A stretch of DNA of 64,000 nucleotides from UBA6054 sp963975575 (GCA_963975575.1 CAXBHL010000001.1:434001-498000), one strand, 5' to 3'. Shown: positions 1 through 7,684, counted from the first letter of the stretch. A program made the numbers and translations. Notes: generated from the letters alone by a model not told the origin.

Positions 1-2
1 CG

Positions 3-776
3 GTGCGGGGGGCGGAACTCTCCGGCGTGGTCGAGGCCGTGGGGCGGGGTGTGACGGCCTTTGAGCCGGGGGACGCCGTGATCGCGGCGACCGGAGCGAA
101 GGGCGGCTCACACGCCGAGTTCGTCGCCTTCCCGGCCGACGGACCGATCGTCCGCAAGCCCGCGGGTCTCTCGTTCGAGGAGGCCGCCGCGTTGTCCTTC
201 GGCGGCTTCACCGCCCTTTACTTCCTGCGTGACAAGGGCGGCATCGCGCCGGGCCGGCGGGTGCTGATCAACGGCGCGTCCGGCGCGGTCGGCACGGCGG
301 CGGTCCAGCTGGCCCGCCACTTCGGTGCGCACGTCACCGGCGTGTGCAGCGGGAAGAACGCCGAACTTGTCCGTTCGATCGGCGCTCACGACGTGATCGA
401 CTACACCGCCACTCTGCTCGGGCAGTTCCGCACGGACCAGCCGTTCGATATCGTCTTCGACACGGTGGGCACGGCCCCGTTCGCGACCGTCCGCCACCTG
501 CTCGCCGAAGACGGACGCTACCTCGCGGCCGTCATGCGGCTCGACGAGATCGTGCGGTCCGTCACCACCGCGTTCGGACGGGGGTCGAAGGTCATCGGAG
601 GCGTCGCCACCGAGAAGCCCGATGACCTGCGTTTCCTGGCGGATCTCGCCGAACAGGGAGCATTCCGTCCGGTGATCGGGGGGGTGTTCCCGCTGTCGGA
701 GATCGCGGCTGCCCACGCGCTGGTGGACGCGGGTCACAAGGTCGGAAGCGTTGTCATCCGGATGCCGGGACCCTGA
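3..776 (+). CDS. MDR-family NAD(P)H-dependent oxidoreductase, 5' truncated
   Basis: C-terminal 257 residues of a zinc-independent medium-chain dehydrogenase/reductase of the quinone oxidoreductase type. The frame is open to the left edge of the window, so the GTG at position 3 is probably an internal Val and the true start lies outside. A Rossmann nucleotide-binding motif, INGASGAVGTAAVQLA, sits near residue 88 and is followed by the usual SIGAHDVIDY segment. The C-terminal part (PVIGGVFPLSEIAAAHALVDAG, split here as the conserved ending of the family) fits a complete 3' end. These enzymes reduce quinones or enones with NAD(P)H in the cytoplasm. The substrate cannot be told. The next gene is 84 bases downstream and need not be co-transcribed. 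Confidence 0.85.
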   Translation: MRGAELSGVVEAVGRGVTAFEPGDAVIAATGAKGGSHAEFVAFPADGPIVRKPAGLSFEEAAALSFGGFTALYFLRDKGGIAPGRRVLINGASGAVGTAAVQLARHFGAHVTGVCSGKNAELVRSIGAHDVIDYTATLLGQFRTDQPFDIVFDTVGTAPFATVRHLLAEDGRYLAAVMRLDEIVRSVTTAFGRGSKVIGGVATEKPDDLRFLADLAEQGAFRPVIGGVFPLSEIAAAHALVDAGHKVGSVVIRMPGP

Positions 777-860
777 ATCGGTGGTGGTCGTCGTGCCGGC
801 GGATTCGGATTTGTTCGCCTTGCCCGGCGCGGTAGATTGGGAACAGCAAGGAGTCCGCCC

Positions 861-1223
861 ATGCTTGAGTTCCATCTGATCCCCGACACCAACATCATCG
901 AGTTCACGATCGAGGGTGAGCTGACCCGTGCGGATTACGACCGGCTGGTCGACCGCATGGACGCGATGATCCGCGCGCACGGCAAGATCCGCATGATCGA
1001 GATCATCAAACGGATCGGGCACGTGGAGGCTTCCGCCATGTGGAAGGACCTCAAGTGGGGGCCCTCGCACATGAAGCACTTCTCGCACGTCGCCGTGGTG
1101 GCGGACCAGAAGTGGATCGAATGGATGGTCGCCCCGATCCGCATGTTCGTCCACGCGGAGATCGAGGTGTTCCATCTCGACGAACTGGAAGAGGCCCGTC
1201 GGTGGATCCGGGAGGCCCGGTGA
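861..1223 (+). CDS. SpoIIAA-like (STAS-fold) protein
   Basis: A 120-residue protein that matches the SpoIIAA-like family (PF11964) in length and pattern: a short N-terminal beta strand, the segment GELTRADYDRLVDRMDAMI, a central WKDLKWG region, the AVVADQKWIEWM core, and a C-terminal DELEEARRWI helix. ATG at 861 is chosen because AAGGAG lies at 849-854 directly in front of it; an in-frame TTG upstream has no such site. Family members are small cytoplasmic proteins of unclear function with an anti-sigma-factor-antagonist fold. No partner kinase or anti-sigma factor is adjacent. Confidence 0.8.
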   Translation: MLEFHLIPDTNIIEFTIEGELTRADYDRLVDRMDAMIRAHGKIRMIEIIKRIGHVEASAMWKDLKWGPSHMKHFSHVAVVADQKWIEWMVAPIRMFVHAEIEVFHLDELEEARRWIREAR

Positions 1224-1240
1224 GACACCGCGCGGGGGAG

Positions 1241-1417
1241 CTACAGCTTGATGGGCTTGCCCTTCACGAGGCCCATGATCAGCGAGACCAGGAACAGCAG
1301 CACGAACAGGAAGAAGAGGATTTTGGCGATGTCCGTCGCGCCGGCCGCGATGTTGCCGAATCCGAAGACCGCGGCGACGATCGCGATGATAAAGAAAATG
1401 ACAGCCCAGCGAAGCAT
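1241..1417 (-). CDS. DUF1328-family small membrane protein
   Basis: A 58-residue protein, too short for most gene finders. It starts MLRWAVIFFIIAIVAAVFGF, has the GNIAAGATDIAKILFF centre, and ends in a second hydrophobic stretch (FVLLFLVSLIMGL) followed by a basic tail. This is the standard two-helix plan of DUF1328 (YtjA-like) inner-membrane peptides, often linked to envelope or general stress in other bacteria. AAAGGTGG precedes the ATG. It is divergent from the TerC gene and convergent with the SpoIIAA-like gene, whose stop is 18 bases away. A good promoter lies about 210 bases upstream (1631-1659), so a long leader is likely. Confidence 0.85.
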   Translation of the reverse strand: MLRWAVIFFIIAIVAAVFGFGNIAAGATDIAKILFFLFVLLFLVSLIMGLVKGKPIKL

Positions 1418-1556
1418 GACGAACCACCTTTCGGGTGCGGCCCGGGTCGGGCCTGCGGCGAGGATACCACAACGCCTGCCACCCGGGAGCCTTCGTTGAG
1501 GGCATGAAAAAGAGCGGTCCAGAGAAACGAGTCTCCGAACCGCCCCGAGGGAAAGA

Positions 1557-1584
1557 CACTTTAAGAAACTGCTTTCTCAAAGTG
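1557..1584. repeat. Inverted repeat in the leader of the DUF1328 gene
   Basis: CACTTT at 1557-1562 pairs with AAAGTG at 1579-1584, and the inner AAGAAA/TTTCTC arms pair with one mismatch around a 4-base loop. Further CACTTT copies occur in the same AT-rich stretch at about 1669-1682. It may be an operator or a leader hairpin of the leftward transcript. No protein is known to bind it. Confidence 0.4.
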
Positions 1585-1630
1585 CGTCAACTGCCGGAGG
1601 CCTCTTCCAACCTCCAACCTGTCCGACCAC

Positions 1631-1659
1631 AGAATAGCCCATCCCGGATGAAGCGTCAA
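1631..1659 (-). promoter_or_regulatory. Sigma-70-type promoter for the DUF1328 gene
   Basis: On the minus strand a TTGACG -35 box (1659 to 1654) is followed after exactly 17 bases by a TATTCT -10 box (1636 to 1631). The predicted start near 1624 leaves a leader of about 200 bases before the DUF1328 ATG at 1417. The leader carries the inverted repeat at 1557-1584. The stretch 1418-1785 holds no gene that I can support apart from these signals. Confidence 0.6.
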
Positions 1660-1749
1660 GAGAAAGTGCTTTCCGAAAGTGAGTTTCGCGTCAAGATTCC
1701 GTGAGCAGAACCCCGGATCCGGGGCTCGCCCATGCCCGGGGACGGATTC

Positions 1750-1779
1750 TTGGACATTTGACCCCACGTGAGTTAGTAT
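1750..1779 (+). promoter_or_regulatory. Sigma-70-type promoter upstream of the Mn riboswitch
   Basis: TTGGAC at 1750-1755 and TAGTAT at 1774-1779 with an 18-base spacer. Transcription would begin around 1786, a few bases before the conserved riboswitch core at 1795. The placement fits the riboswitch well. Confidence 0.55.
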
Positions 1780-1791
1780 TCTCCCGATCGC

Positions 1792-1920
1792 GTTGGGGAG
1801 TAGCCGCCCGTTGGTACGGGCGCGACCGCCGTCAGGACGGCCGGCCATCCGGAAGGAGCGGCCCGGCCCGGCGACGCAGAACGGGCCATCCCGTTCCCGG
1901 CAAGACCACCGCATCCGGCC
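1792..1920 (+). ncRNA. yybP-ykoY (manganese-sensing) riboswitch
   Basis: Both hallmark conserved segments of the yybP-ykoY aptamer are present in order. GGGGAGTAGC is at 1795-1804, and GGCAAGACC with the following CACCGC is at 1899-1912, with GC-rich pairing segments between them (about 1805-1898). This class binds Mn2+ and commonly controls TerC/Alx-type or other manganese-export genes. A TerC-family gene follows directly. The distance from the aptamer to the first plausible start codon (1974) leaves room for an expression platform. I did not resolve whether control is by termination or by translation. Confidence 0.85.
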
Positions 1921-1973
1921 CGGGCCCTCGGATTGCCCGCGTCGGTTGCCGTCGTCCGAGTTCGGGGTCTTCC

Positions 1974-3470
1974 GTGACCGCTTCCAATCTGTTGTGCGTC
2001 GTGCCCGGGGTGCAGGGTGTGTCCGTGTGGGCCTACGCCGCGTTCGTCGGCATTGTCTTGGTGCTGCTCGCGCTGGACCTGGGCGTGTTCCACCGCCGGG
2101 CGCACGCGCCGTCGATGCGCGAGTCGGCCGCGTGGACGGCGTTCTGGATCGCGCTGGCGCTGCTGTTTGGCGGCGCGGTCTACCTGCTCTACGACCGGCA
2201 CACGATGGGCCTCGGACTGGCCGTGCCTGTGGTCGGCTCACCGGGCGAGACCGTGACGGTGGGGGGGTTTGACGCGCTGAAGGCGTACACCACGGCGTAT
2301 CTTGTCGAAAAATCGCTCTCGATGGACAACGTGTTCGTCATCGCGATGATCTTCGCTTCGCTGGGCATTCCGGCGATGTACCAGCACCGCGTGCTGTTCT
2401 GGGGCATCGTGGGCGCGCTGGTGATGCGCGGCGTCATGATCGGCGTCGGCGCGGCCGTGGTGGCGAGATGCTCCTGGGTCGTGTACTTCTTCGGCGCCCT
2501 GCTGATCGTCTCGGCCCTGAAGATGGCCTTCTCCGGCGGGCACGCGGCCGATCCCTCGCAGTCCCGACTGGTCCGATTGGTGTCGAGGTTCATCCCGGTC
2601 ACGCGCGAGCTGGACGGCCAGCGCCTGTTCACGCGTCGCCCCGGCGTCCTGATGGCCACGCCCCTGTTCGTGGCCCTGCTGGTGGTCGAGGCGACGGACC
2701 TGATGTTCGCGGTCGACTCGATCCCCGCGGTGTTCGCCATCACCGGCGACCCGTTCATCGTCTTCACCTCGAACATCATGGCGATCCTGGGGCTGCGTTC
2801 GCTGTACTTCTGCCTCGCGTCGGCGGTGACCAGGTTCCGCTATCTCAAGGCGGCGCTCGTGGCGGTGCTGCTGTTCGTGGGCATCAAGATGTGCCTGGTG
2901 CACACGGCGTGGAAGATCCCCACGGAAGTCTCGCTGTCGGTGGTGGTGGGGCTGCTGACGTCGGGAGTGGCGGCCTCGCTGATCGAGGGGGGCGACGGGT
3001 GGCGCCGGGCCGCGGGGCTGTGGCGCTCGAACCGGCTCGTCCGTCGGTCGGTGGTGCTGCTGGCCAGCTCCGTGGTCATCGCGGCGGGTGTGGTCATCGC
3101 ACCGCTCCCCGGCCCGGGGCTGACGGTGCTGGGCCCCCTCGGCCTGGGCATCCTGGCGAGCGAGTTCCTCTGGGCCCGGCGGATCGCTTCGCGGGCCGTG
3201 GCCCACGAGCGGGGCGCGCGGGGCGTGATCGAGCGGATCTTCGCGGGTGTCAGCCGCGTGTGGATCGTGCCGGTGGTGGCGTGGTTCTGGGTTTCCGCGT
3301 GGCTGCTGAGCGAGCACGGGCCCGGCCCTGGCTGGATCGTCTGGAGTTTGGCCTTCCCAATTTTTACGCCGGTGTGTTACATTATGTGGAGGTGGCACCT
3401 GGTCCGGGCGTCCCGGGCGCGGGGTCCCGGCCCCTTCGGGGGCGGAGGGGGGGCGATCGGAGGTGCGTGA
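1974..3470 (+). CDS. TerC-family membrane exporter fused to a PGPGW-type C-terminal domain
   Basis: An integral membrane protein of about 498 residues. The first 300 residues are a TerC/Alx domain: the EKSLSMDNVFVIAMIFASLGIP motif with its acidic residue in the membrane, then EATDLMFAVDSIPAVFAIT with paired Asp residues expected to bind metal, then the FTSNIMAILGLRSLYF helix. From about residue 345 there is a second set of helices with PLPGPGLTVLGPLGLGILASEFLWARR, the signature of PGPGW transmembrane proteins (PF09656). TerC/Alx proteins export Mn2+. The Mn riboswitch upstream supports that role, probably for Mn2+ homeostasis. The start is uncertain: GTG at 1974, 2001 or 2019 are all in frame and none has a strong ribosome site. 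The stop overlaps the next gene's ATG (TGATG). Confidence 0.85.
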   Translation: MTASNLLCVVPGVQGVSVWAYAAFVGIVLVLLALDLGVFHRRAHAPSMRESAAWTAFWIALALLFGGAVYLLYDRHTMGLGLAVPVVGSPGETVTVGGFDALKAYTTAYLVEKSLSMDNVFVIAMIFASLGIPAMYQHRVLFWGIVGALVMRGVMIGVGAAVVARCSWVVYFFGALLIVSALKMAFSGGHAADPSQSRLVRLVSRFIPVTRELDGQRLFTRRPGVLMATPLFVALLVVEATDLMFAVDSIPAVFAITGDPFIVFTSNIMAILGLRSLYFCLASAVTRFRYLKAALVAVLLFVGIKMCLVHTAWKIPTEVSLSVVVGLLTSGVAASLIEGGDGWRRAAGLWRSNRLVRRSVVLLASSVVIAAGVVIAPLPGPGLTVLGPLGLGILASEFLWARRIASRAVAHERGARGVIERIFAGVSRVWIVPVVAWFWVSAWLLSEHGPGPGWIVWSLAFPIFTPVCYIMWRWHLVRASRARGPGPFGGGGGAIGGA

Positions 3471-3721
3471 TGGGCGAGTACGGCAGGCCCCCGGTGGTGA
3501 TCGGAACGTATCCCACGGAGTTCGCCGCCGCCATGGCCCGCAACGCGATCGTCGAGGCCGGCATCCCCTGCGAGATGCTGGGCATCCACACCGCCGGGTT
3601 CCGCGCCGAGGCGCCGGGCGGGGTCAAGGTCATTGTTCCGGCGGATCGCGCCGACGAGGCCCGCGCCATCGTTGAGGGGTTCAAGGTCGAGCACCTCGAG
3701 GACGACTGGGACGACTCCTGA
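3470..3721 (+). CDS. DUF2007-like putative signal-transducing protein
   Basis: An 83-residue protein that begins on the last base of the TerC stop codon, with GGAGG just in front, so the two are translationally coupled. The pattern is that of the DUF2007 / prokaryotic signal-transducing family (PF09413): an N-terminal strand (VVIGTYPTEFAAAMARNAIVEAGI as helix-strand unit), a CEMLG strand, a GGVKVIVPADRADEARAIV unit, and an acidic tail DDWDDS. Its function is unknown. Coupling to a Mn exporter suggests a small accessory or regulatory role, which is inference. Confidence 0.75.
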   Translation: MGEYGRPPVVIGTYPTEFAAAMARNAIVEAGIPCEMLGIHTAGFRAEAPGGVKVIVPADRADEARAIVEGFKVEHLEDDWDDS

Positions 3722-3801
3722 CGCGTCATGCGCCTCCTGACGCGTCATGCGCCCGCGTGGCGAGCCCCTACAGTGCCCGGCAGGACACGGAGGAGGCTCG
3801 C

Positions 3802-4809
3802 ATGCGGATGAAATCGGTCGGACAATCGGGGATCCAGGGCTCGGTGGTGGCGCTAGGCACCTGGGTCATGGGCGGCTGGATGTGGGGCGGGGCGGACGAG
3901 TCCGACTCGATCGACGCCGTGCACGCCGCGCTGGACGCGGGCATCAACTTTCTGGACACCGCCCCGATCTACGGCTTCGGCCATTCCGAGATCGTGGTCG
4001 GCAAGGCCATCAGGGACCGGCGCGACCGGGTCGTCCTGGCGACCAAGGTCGGCATGGTCGCCAACGCCCCCGGCGGTCGCCCGATGTTCCGCTCCACGGC
4101 CGCCGGCCCGGACGACCACGGCCACATCCCCGTGAGCATCTACAACCACCCCGACTCGGTCCGCGCCGAGGTCGAGTTGAGCCTCAAGCGCCTGCAGACC
4201 GACCGCATCGACCTCATCCAGACCCACTGGCAGGAGGAGGACACGCCCTACGAGGACACCATGGGCGCGCTGATGCGGCTCAAGGAAGAGGGCAAGGTCC
4301 GGGCCATCGGCGTGTGCAACGCCACGACCGAGCAGATGGACCGCTACCGCTCCGTCGGCCCGCTCGATTCCGATCAGGAGAAGTACTCCATGATCGACCG
4401 AACGAAGATGGAGGGCGGCCAGCTCGAGTACTGCCGCAAAAACAACGTCGCGGTGCTGGCGTATTCGCCGCTGGCGCTGGGTCTGTTGACCGGCAAGGTC
4501 GGCCCCGACCGCACCTTCCCCGAGGGCGACCTGCGCCGGGGCAAGGATCGCTTCAGCGTCGAGAACCGCAAGCGGGTCCAGGAGCTGCTCGATTCGTTCG
4601 CGCCGATCTGCGAGAAGCACGCCTGCACGCCGGCCCAGCTGGTCATCGCCTGGACGACCCACCAGCCGGGCCTGACCCACGCGTTGGTCGGTGCGCGGAA
4701 CCGCGAGCAGGCGATCGAGAACGCCAAGGGCGGGACGATCGAGCTGAGCGAGCAGGACCTAACGACGATGAACGCGGCGGTGCGGGGGATGGGCGCCGCG
4801 ATCGTCTGA
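3802..4809 (+). CDS. Aldo/keto reductase
   Basis: A 335-residue NAD(P)H-dependent aldo/keto reductase with a TIM-barrel pattern. The catalytic tetrad can be placed as Asp52, Tyr57 (in DTAPIYGFG), Lys82 (ATKVG) and His142 (IDLIQTHW). The C-terminal nucleotide-binding segment appears as ALVGARNREQAIENA. ATG 3802 is chosen for the GGAGGAG that precedes it; an upstream in-frame GTG at 3757 lacks one. It is monocistronic, with a strong hairpin immediately downstream. The substrate is unknown; the sequence looks like the AKR group annotated as general oxidoreductases of the YghZ/Tas kind. Confidence 0.9.
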   Translation: MRMKSVGQSGIQGSVVALGTWVMGGWMWGGADESDSIDAVHAALDAGINFLDTAPIYGFGHSEIVVGKAIRDRRDRVVLATKVGMVANAPGGRPMFRSTAAGPDDHGHIPVSIYNHPDSVRAEVELSLKRLQTDRIDLIQTHWQEEDTPYEDTMGALMRLKEEGKVRAIGVCNATTEQMDRYRSVGPLDSDQEKYSMIDRTKMEGGQLEYCRKNNVAVLAYSPLALGLLTGKVGPDRTFPEGDLRRGKDRFSVENRKRVQELLDSFAPICEKHACTPAQLVIAWTTHQPGLTHALVGARNREQAIENAKGGTIELSEQDLTTMNAAVRGMGAAIV

Positions 4810-4831
4810 CCGCCGCGATACTTGGTCCTGA

Positions 4832-4875
4832 ATGACAGAAGCCCCCGCGTGATGGCACGCGGGGGCTTCTGTCAT
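4832..4875. terminator. Bidirectional hairpin terminator
   Basis: A perfect 20-bp stem (4832-4851 with 4856-4875) around a 4-base loop, between the convergent aldo/keto reductase and PEP-CTERM-like genes. There is no long T tract, but the stem core is GC-rich with an AT-rich base on both sides. It probably serves both genes. Confidence 0.75.
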
Positions 4876-4900
4876 GAATCGCAGGATTCTTCGGCTTGGA

Positions 4901-5512
4901 TCAGCGGCGGCGACGGATCGCGACCAGACCGCCGAGGCCCAGCAGGGCCATCGCGCCGGGGGCGGGGATGACCGTGACCGACACGTTGTCGATGAGCAGC
5001 TGGGAGGTCGAGCCGATGATGGCACCGGTGGTGGCGGTGAACTGGAGGGTCACGCCGCCGGAGACGTCGGGGCCGGCGAAGGTGGTGAACTGGTAGAAGG
5101 TCCAGTCGGTGGGCGAAGCGAAGAGGGGAGCGCCGCCGAGGATCTGGGCCGACGAGGTGCCGCCGCCGTCGATCTCGGAGAAGAACTCGGCGAAGTTGAC
5201 GCCGCCGACGCCGTTGATGTTCTTGGCCCAGAACGAGATGGTGATCTCGTCGCCGGCGTTGACCTGGCCGATGCCCATGTTGGCCTGCTTGATCACCGCG
5301 GCCGAGCCGTCGGTGTTGTTGACGAGGTTGCCGTTGAAGTTGCCGGCGAAGGGGCTGGTGCTGTCGACGCCGAAGGACGACGCCGGGGTGGCGAAGTATG
5401 ACCAGCCGGTGGTGTCGCCGGTTTCGAAGCCGCCGTTGGTGGTCAGCTCGAGGCCCGCGGTGGCGGAGCCGGCGACGGCGGCGATGAGTGCGGTAGCGAA
5501 GATCGACTTCAT
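4901..5512 (-). CDS. Secreted protein with PEP-CTERM-like sorting tail
   Basis: A 203-residue exported protein. Residues 1-19 form a signal peptide (MKSIFATALIAAVAGSATAG). The middle looks like a carbohydrate-binding-type beta sandwich: TNGGFETGDTTGWSYF at the start and ISFWAKNINGVGG, with a final strand SQLLIDNVSVTVI. The C-terminus PAPGAMALLGLGGLVAIRRRR is the Phycisphaerae version of the PEP-CTERM tail: a Pro-rich start, a hydrophobic helix and an Arg cluster. That tail is recognised by an exosortase-like system in the envelope. ATG 5512 was chosen over upstream codons because the signal peptide begins there and AGAGGG precedes it. No exosortase is in the window. Confidence 0.85.
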   Translation of the reverse strand: MKSIFATALIAAVAGSATAGLELTTNGGFETGDTTGWSYFATPASSFGVDSTSPFAGNFNGNLVNNTDGSAAVIKQANMGIGQVNAGDEITISFWAKNINGVGGVNFAEFFSEIDGGGTSSAQILGGAPLFASPTDWTFYQFTTFAGPDVSGGVTLQFTATTGAIIGSTSQLLIDNVSVTVIPAPGAMALLGLGGLVAIRRRR

Positions 5513-5574
5513 GGAAACCCTCTTTCTCTCTCTGTCAGATGTGTGATTGGGCAAAGTGCCCACGCACAGTAAAT

Positions 5575-5661
5575 GTAACTGTTTCGCATAGGGAAATCCA
5601 CTCTCAACCGGCAAAAATCGCGAGAAAGGCTCGATTTATTGGGCTGCCAAGTAACTGTTAC
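5575..5661. repeat. Two copies of GTAACTGTT upstream of the PEP-CTERM-like gene
   Basis: GTAACTGTTT is at 5575-5584 and GTAACTGTTAC, itself a perfect palindrome around one T, is at 5651-5661, 76 bases apart. They lie in the AT-richer region between the divergent-looking upstream ends of the secreted-protein gene and the end of the SMR gene. They could be operator sites for the leftward promoter. This is inference from position only. Confidence 0.35.
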
Positions 5662-5758
5662 GGTCGGAGTTCGCCTCAGTCGACGCGTCCAAACCCTCCG
5701 AAACAGGGTAGTTTCGCGCCGTTCCGACCAACCCGCGATGTAATCGTGGGCCGAAACC

Positions 5759-6112
5759 CTAGGGCACCTCGGCCTGACTCGGCGGGGGCATCGTCGGGGC
5801 CAGGAACTTCAGGCCCAGGATGCCGGACACGATCAGCCCGATGCAGACCAGACGGGCGGCGGTGGCCGGTTCCTTGAACAAGTAGATGCCCAGCAGCGCC
5901 GTCCCGACCGTTCCGATGCCCGTCCACACCGCGTAGGCCGTGCCGATGGGCAGGTGCCGCACCGCCAACCCGAGCAACGCCATGCTGGCCGCCATCGAGG
6001 CCACCGTCAGGACGGTGGGCACCGGGCGCGTGAAGCCCTGGGTGTACTTGAGTCCGACGGCCCATCCGATCTCGAGCAGTCCGGCGACGAAGAGCAGGGT
6101 CCAGGCGAGCAT
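5759..6112 (-). CDS. SMR-family exporter, SugE/Gdx type
   Basis: A 117-residue protein with four hydrophobic helices and the small multidrug resistance plan. The essential membrane Glu is residue 14 within AGLLEIGWAVGLKYTQGFTRP. That stretch is nearly the Gdx/SugE signature and differs from EmrE-type drug pumps. GTAYAVWTGIGTVGTALLG is the third helix. Gdx proteins export guanidinium; other SugE proteins export quaternary ammonium compounds. No guanidine riboswitch was recognised in the roughly 150 bases upstream. An unusual hydrophilic tail PTMPPPSQAEVP follows the last helix. Confidence 0.88.
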   Translation of the reverse strand: MLAWTLLFVAGLLEIGWAVGLKYTQGFTRPVPTVLTVASMAASMALLGLAVRHLPIGTAYAVWTGIGTVGTALLGIYLFKEPATAARLVCIGLIVSGILGLKFLAPTMPPPSQAEVP

Positions 6113-6327
6113 GGGCGGAATCTCCCGAGCGTGGTGGGGGGGTGGGGGGCGGAGCCGCGCGGCGGATCCTTCGGCGCGGTACGGCGATCGTACGGCGGGC
6201 CGTGGTCCGATCATGCGATTCGCACGCCCGACCGGGCGCCGCGGGAACAGCGCCCGGCCCGCGGATGTATAGCATTCTTCGTTCCGTGCAAGGCCGGTCG
6301 GCCGCACGGAGACGCCGGGAGGATTCG

Positions 6328-6687
6328 GTGCGTTCGGGCGCTTCAAGGCTGGGCCTGTTCGGCGTGTTGCTGCTGTCCTTCTGGGCGGCGGCGGGCGCGT
6401 TCGGAGCCTCCGACGCGGGCCTCCGCGTCGGCTCGGGCATCGCGGTCGAAGATGACACCGGTCGCAACGCGCCGCTGTGGATCGACAACGGGCGCAGCCC
6501 GATCGCCTCGGCCGAACAGCGCGCCGGGGGCTCGGGCGGGTCACCGCCCACGCGGGCCTCGGTGGTTCAGGTCCTGCTCCCCGCCCGGGCCGGCGTGTTC
6601 CGCCCGGCGTTCGGGATCGCTCCGCTGCCCGGTGAAGGCACCTGCCTGACACGCGGACGCCGGACGCGCGGACCCCCGTCCCTCTGA
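6328..6687 (+). CDS. Hypothetical exported protein
   Basis: I do not recognise this 119-residue protein. GTG 6328 is chosen because GGGAGGA lies 4 to 10 bases upstream. From it the protein starts with a short basic stretch and a hydrophobic helix (LGLFGVLLLSFWAAAGAFGAS) that reads as a signal peptide ending near residue 26. The rest is low in hydrophobics, rich in Gly, Arg and Pro, and has no motif I can name. The frame stays open upstream to 6142, but that part overlaps GC-rich sequence with no good start. Its reality as a gene is only moderately supported. Confidence 0.5.
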   Translation: MRSGASRLGLFGVLLLSFWAAAGAFGASDAGLRVGSGIAVEDDTGRNAPLWIDNGRSPIASAEQRAGGSGGSPPTRASVVQVLLPARAGVFRPAFGIAPLPGEGTCLTRGRRTRGPPSL

Positions 6688-6827
6688 CGCGGTCCCGTTT
6701 CAGCGTCCGATTCCCCGTGCCCCCGCGCCCGTTGCCGATGTTCCGGCCGGCGGGGGCTCACGAACAAGTCACAGGTGAAAGCGAGTCCCGTGCGGCCGAT
6801 GCGCCTGCGCGGGCGGAGTCCGTCCCG

Positions 6828-7010
6828 ATGAATCAGGAAAGCAAGAACGCGGGGGCCTCGCCCGCGGTCAACGTGTCCACCGAATCCACCAAGTACGAGA
6901 CCGGCAAGGGATGCCTGGTGTTCGTGCTGATCGGCGTGGTGCTGGCGGGGATGACCGCCGGCGTCATCGTGCTGCTCAGCGATCCCACGGCCGTGGTCGC
7001 GATGGGCTGA
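6828..7010 (+). CDS. Small single-pass membrane protein
   Basis: A 60-residue protein: a polar N-terminal half (MNQESKNAGASPAVNVS...) followed by one transmembrane helix (LVFVLIGVVLAGMTAGVIVLL) and a short tail. GCGGAG is 7-12 bases before ATG 6828. It may follow the exported hypothetical gene in the same transcript (gap 140 bases). A 12-bp hairpin lies 28 bases after the stop. I cannot assign a family. Confidence 0.6.
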   Translation: MNQESKNAGASPAVNVSTESTKYETGKGCLVFVLIGVVLAGMTAGVIVLLSDPTAVVAMG

Positions 7011-7038
7011 ATCCGGCCCTTCATCGCCGTCCGGACAC

Positions 7039-7070
7039 ACCGCCGGCCCGCGCACCATCGGGCCGGCGGT
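7039..7070. terminator. Hairpin between convergent genes
   Basis: A perfect 12-bp GC stem (7039-7050 with 7059-7070) and an 8-base loop between the small membrane protein and the leftward DUF2238-like gene. There is no T tract, so it is a probable but not certain terminator. Confidence 0.5.
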
Positions 7071-7081
7071 CGGCCGCGCGG

Positions 7082-7684
7082 TCATCGCCGGTTGAGCGTC
7101 AGCACCCCGGCGGCGATGGCGCCCAGGGCGTTGGAGACCAGGTCCCAGCCGGTGTTGATGTAGCCGCCCACGCCGTGCTCGGGCACGACCAGCGTGATGA
7201 TGAACTCGAGGACCTCGTTGACCGCACCGAGCCCCATGCCGATCAGAGCGGCGGCCACGGAAAGCCCCAGCCCCGGGCGCGCACCGAGCGTCTGGCGCAG
7301 CGCCTCCCACGCGGTGATCGTGGCGACGAAGAAGCCGTAGAAGTGGACGATCTGGTCGTAGCGCGGCAGCGACGGGTGCAGACGCAGGGCGTAGAGCACC
7401 AGGCGGCTGCTGTCCGTGTCGGCGTAGGCCGCCGGGATGGGCACCGTCCCGCCGAGCATGTGCATCGCGCCCCAGATCGAGAGCAGCCAGAGCGTCGTGT
7501 GGGACAGGCGGGCCCGGGCGTTGAGCGCGAGCACGAGGGTGATGAACACCACCATCGCCCCGGCGTACGCGAGGAACTCCGCGTTGCCCTGGCGCAGGGC
7601 CATGGCCGAGCAGACGACCATGTACGACACGGTAAAGAACACGATCCCGCCGGGCAGCAGGGAACGGCGTCGGACTTCGGCCAT
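7082..7684 (-). CDS. DUF2238 (YjdF-like) membrane protein
   Basis: A 200-residue integral membrane protein with about six hydrophobic helices. The diagnostic segment RYDQIVHFYGFFVATITAWEAL, an Asp and a His near a helix start, is typical of DUF2238/YjdF proteins. The C-terminal part GGYINTGWDLVSNALGAIAAG matches the conserved DL.SN.LGA ending of VanZ-related membrane families. The function is unknown. ATG 7684 begins a natural N-terminus before the first helix. It stands alone, with other genes on the opposite strand or separated by hairpins. Confidence 0.7.
   Translation of the reverse strand: MAEVRRRSLLPGGIVFFTVSYMVVCSAMALRQGNAEFLAYAGAMVVFITLVLALNARARLSHTTLWLLSIWGAMHMLGGTVPIPAAYADTDSSRLVLYALRLHPSLPRYDQIVHFYGFFVATITAWEALRQTLGARPGLGLSVAAALIGMGLGAVNEVLEFIITLVVPEHGVGGYINTGWDLVSNALGAIAAGVLTLNRR

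Noticed and set aside
6113..6290. Guanidine riboswitch (ykkC types) before the SMR exporter
   Set aside because: None of the conserved blocks of guanidine-I, -II or -III RNAs could be found; the region is only GC-rich.
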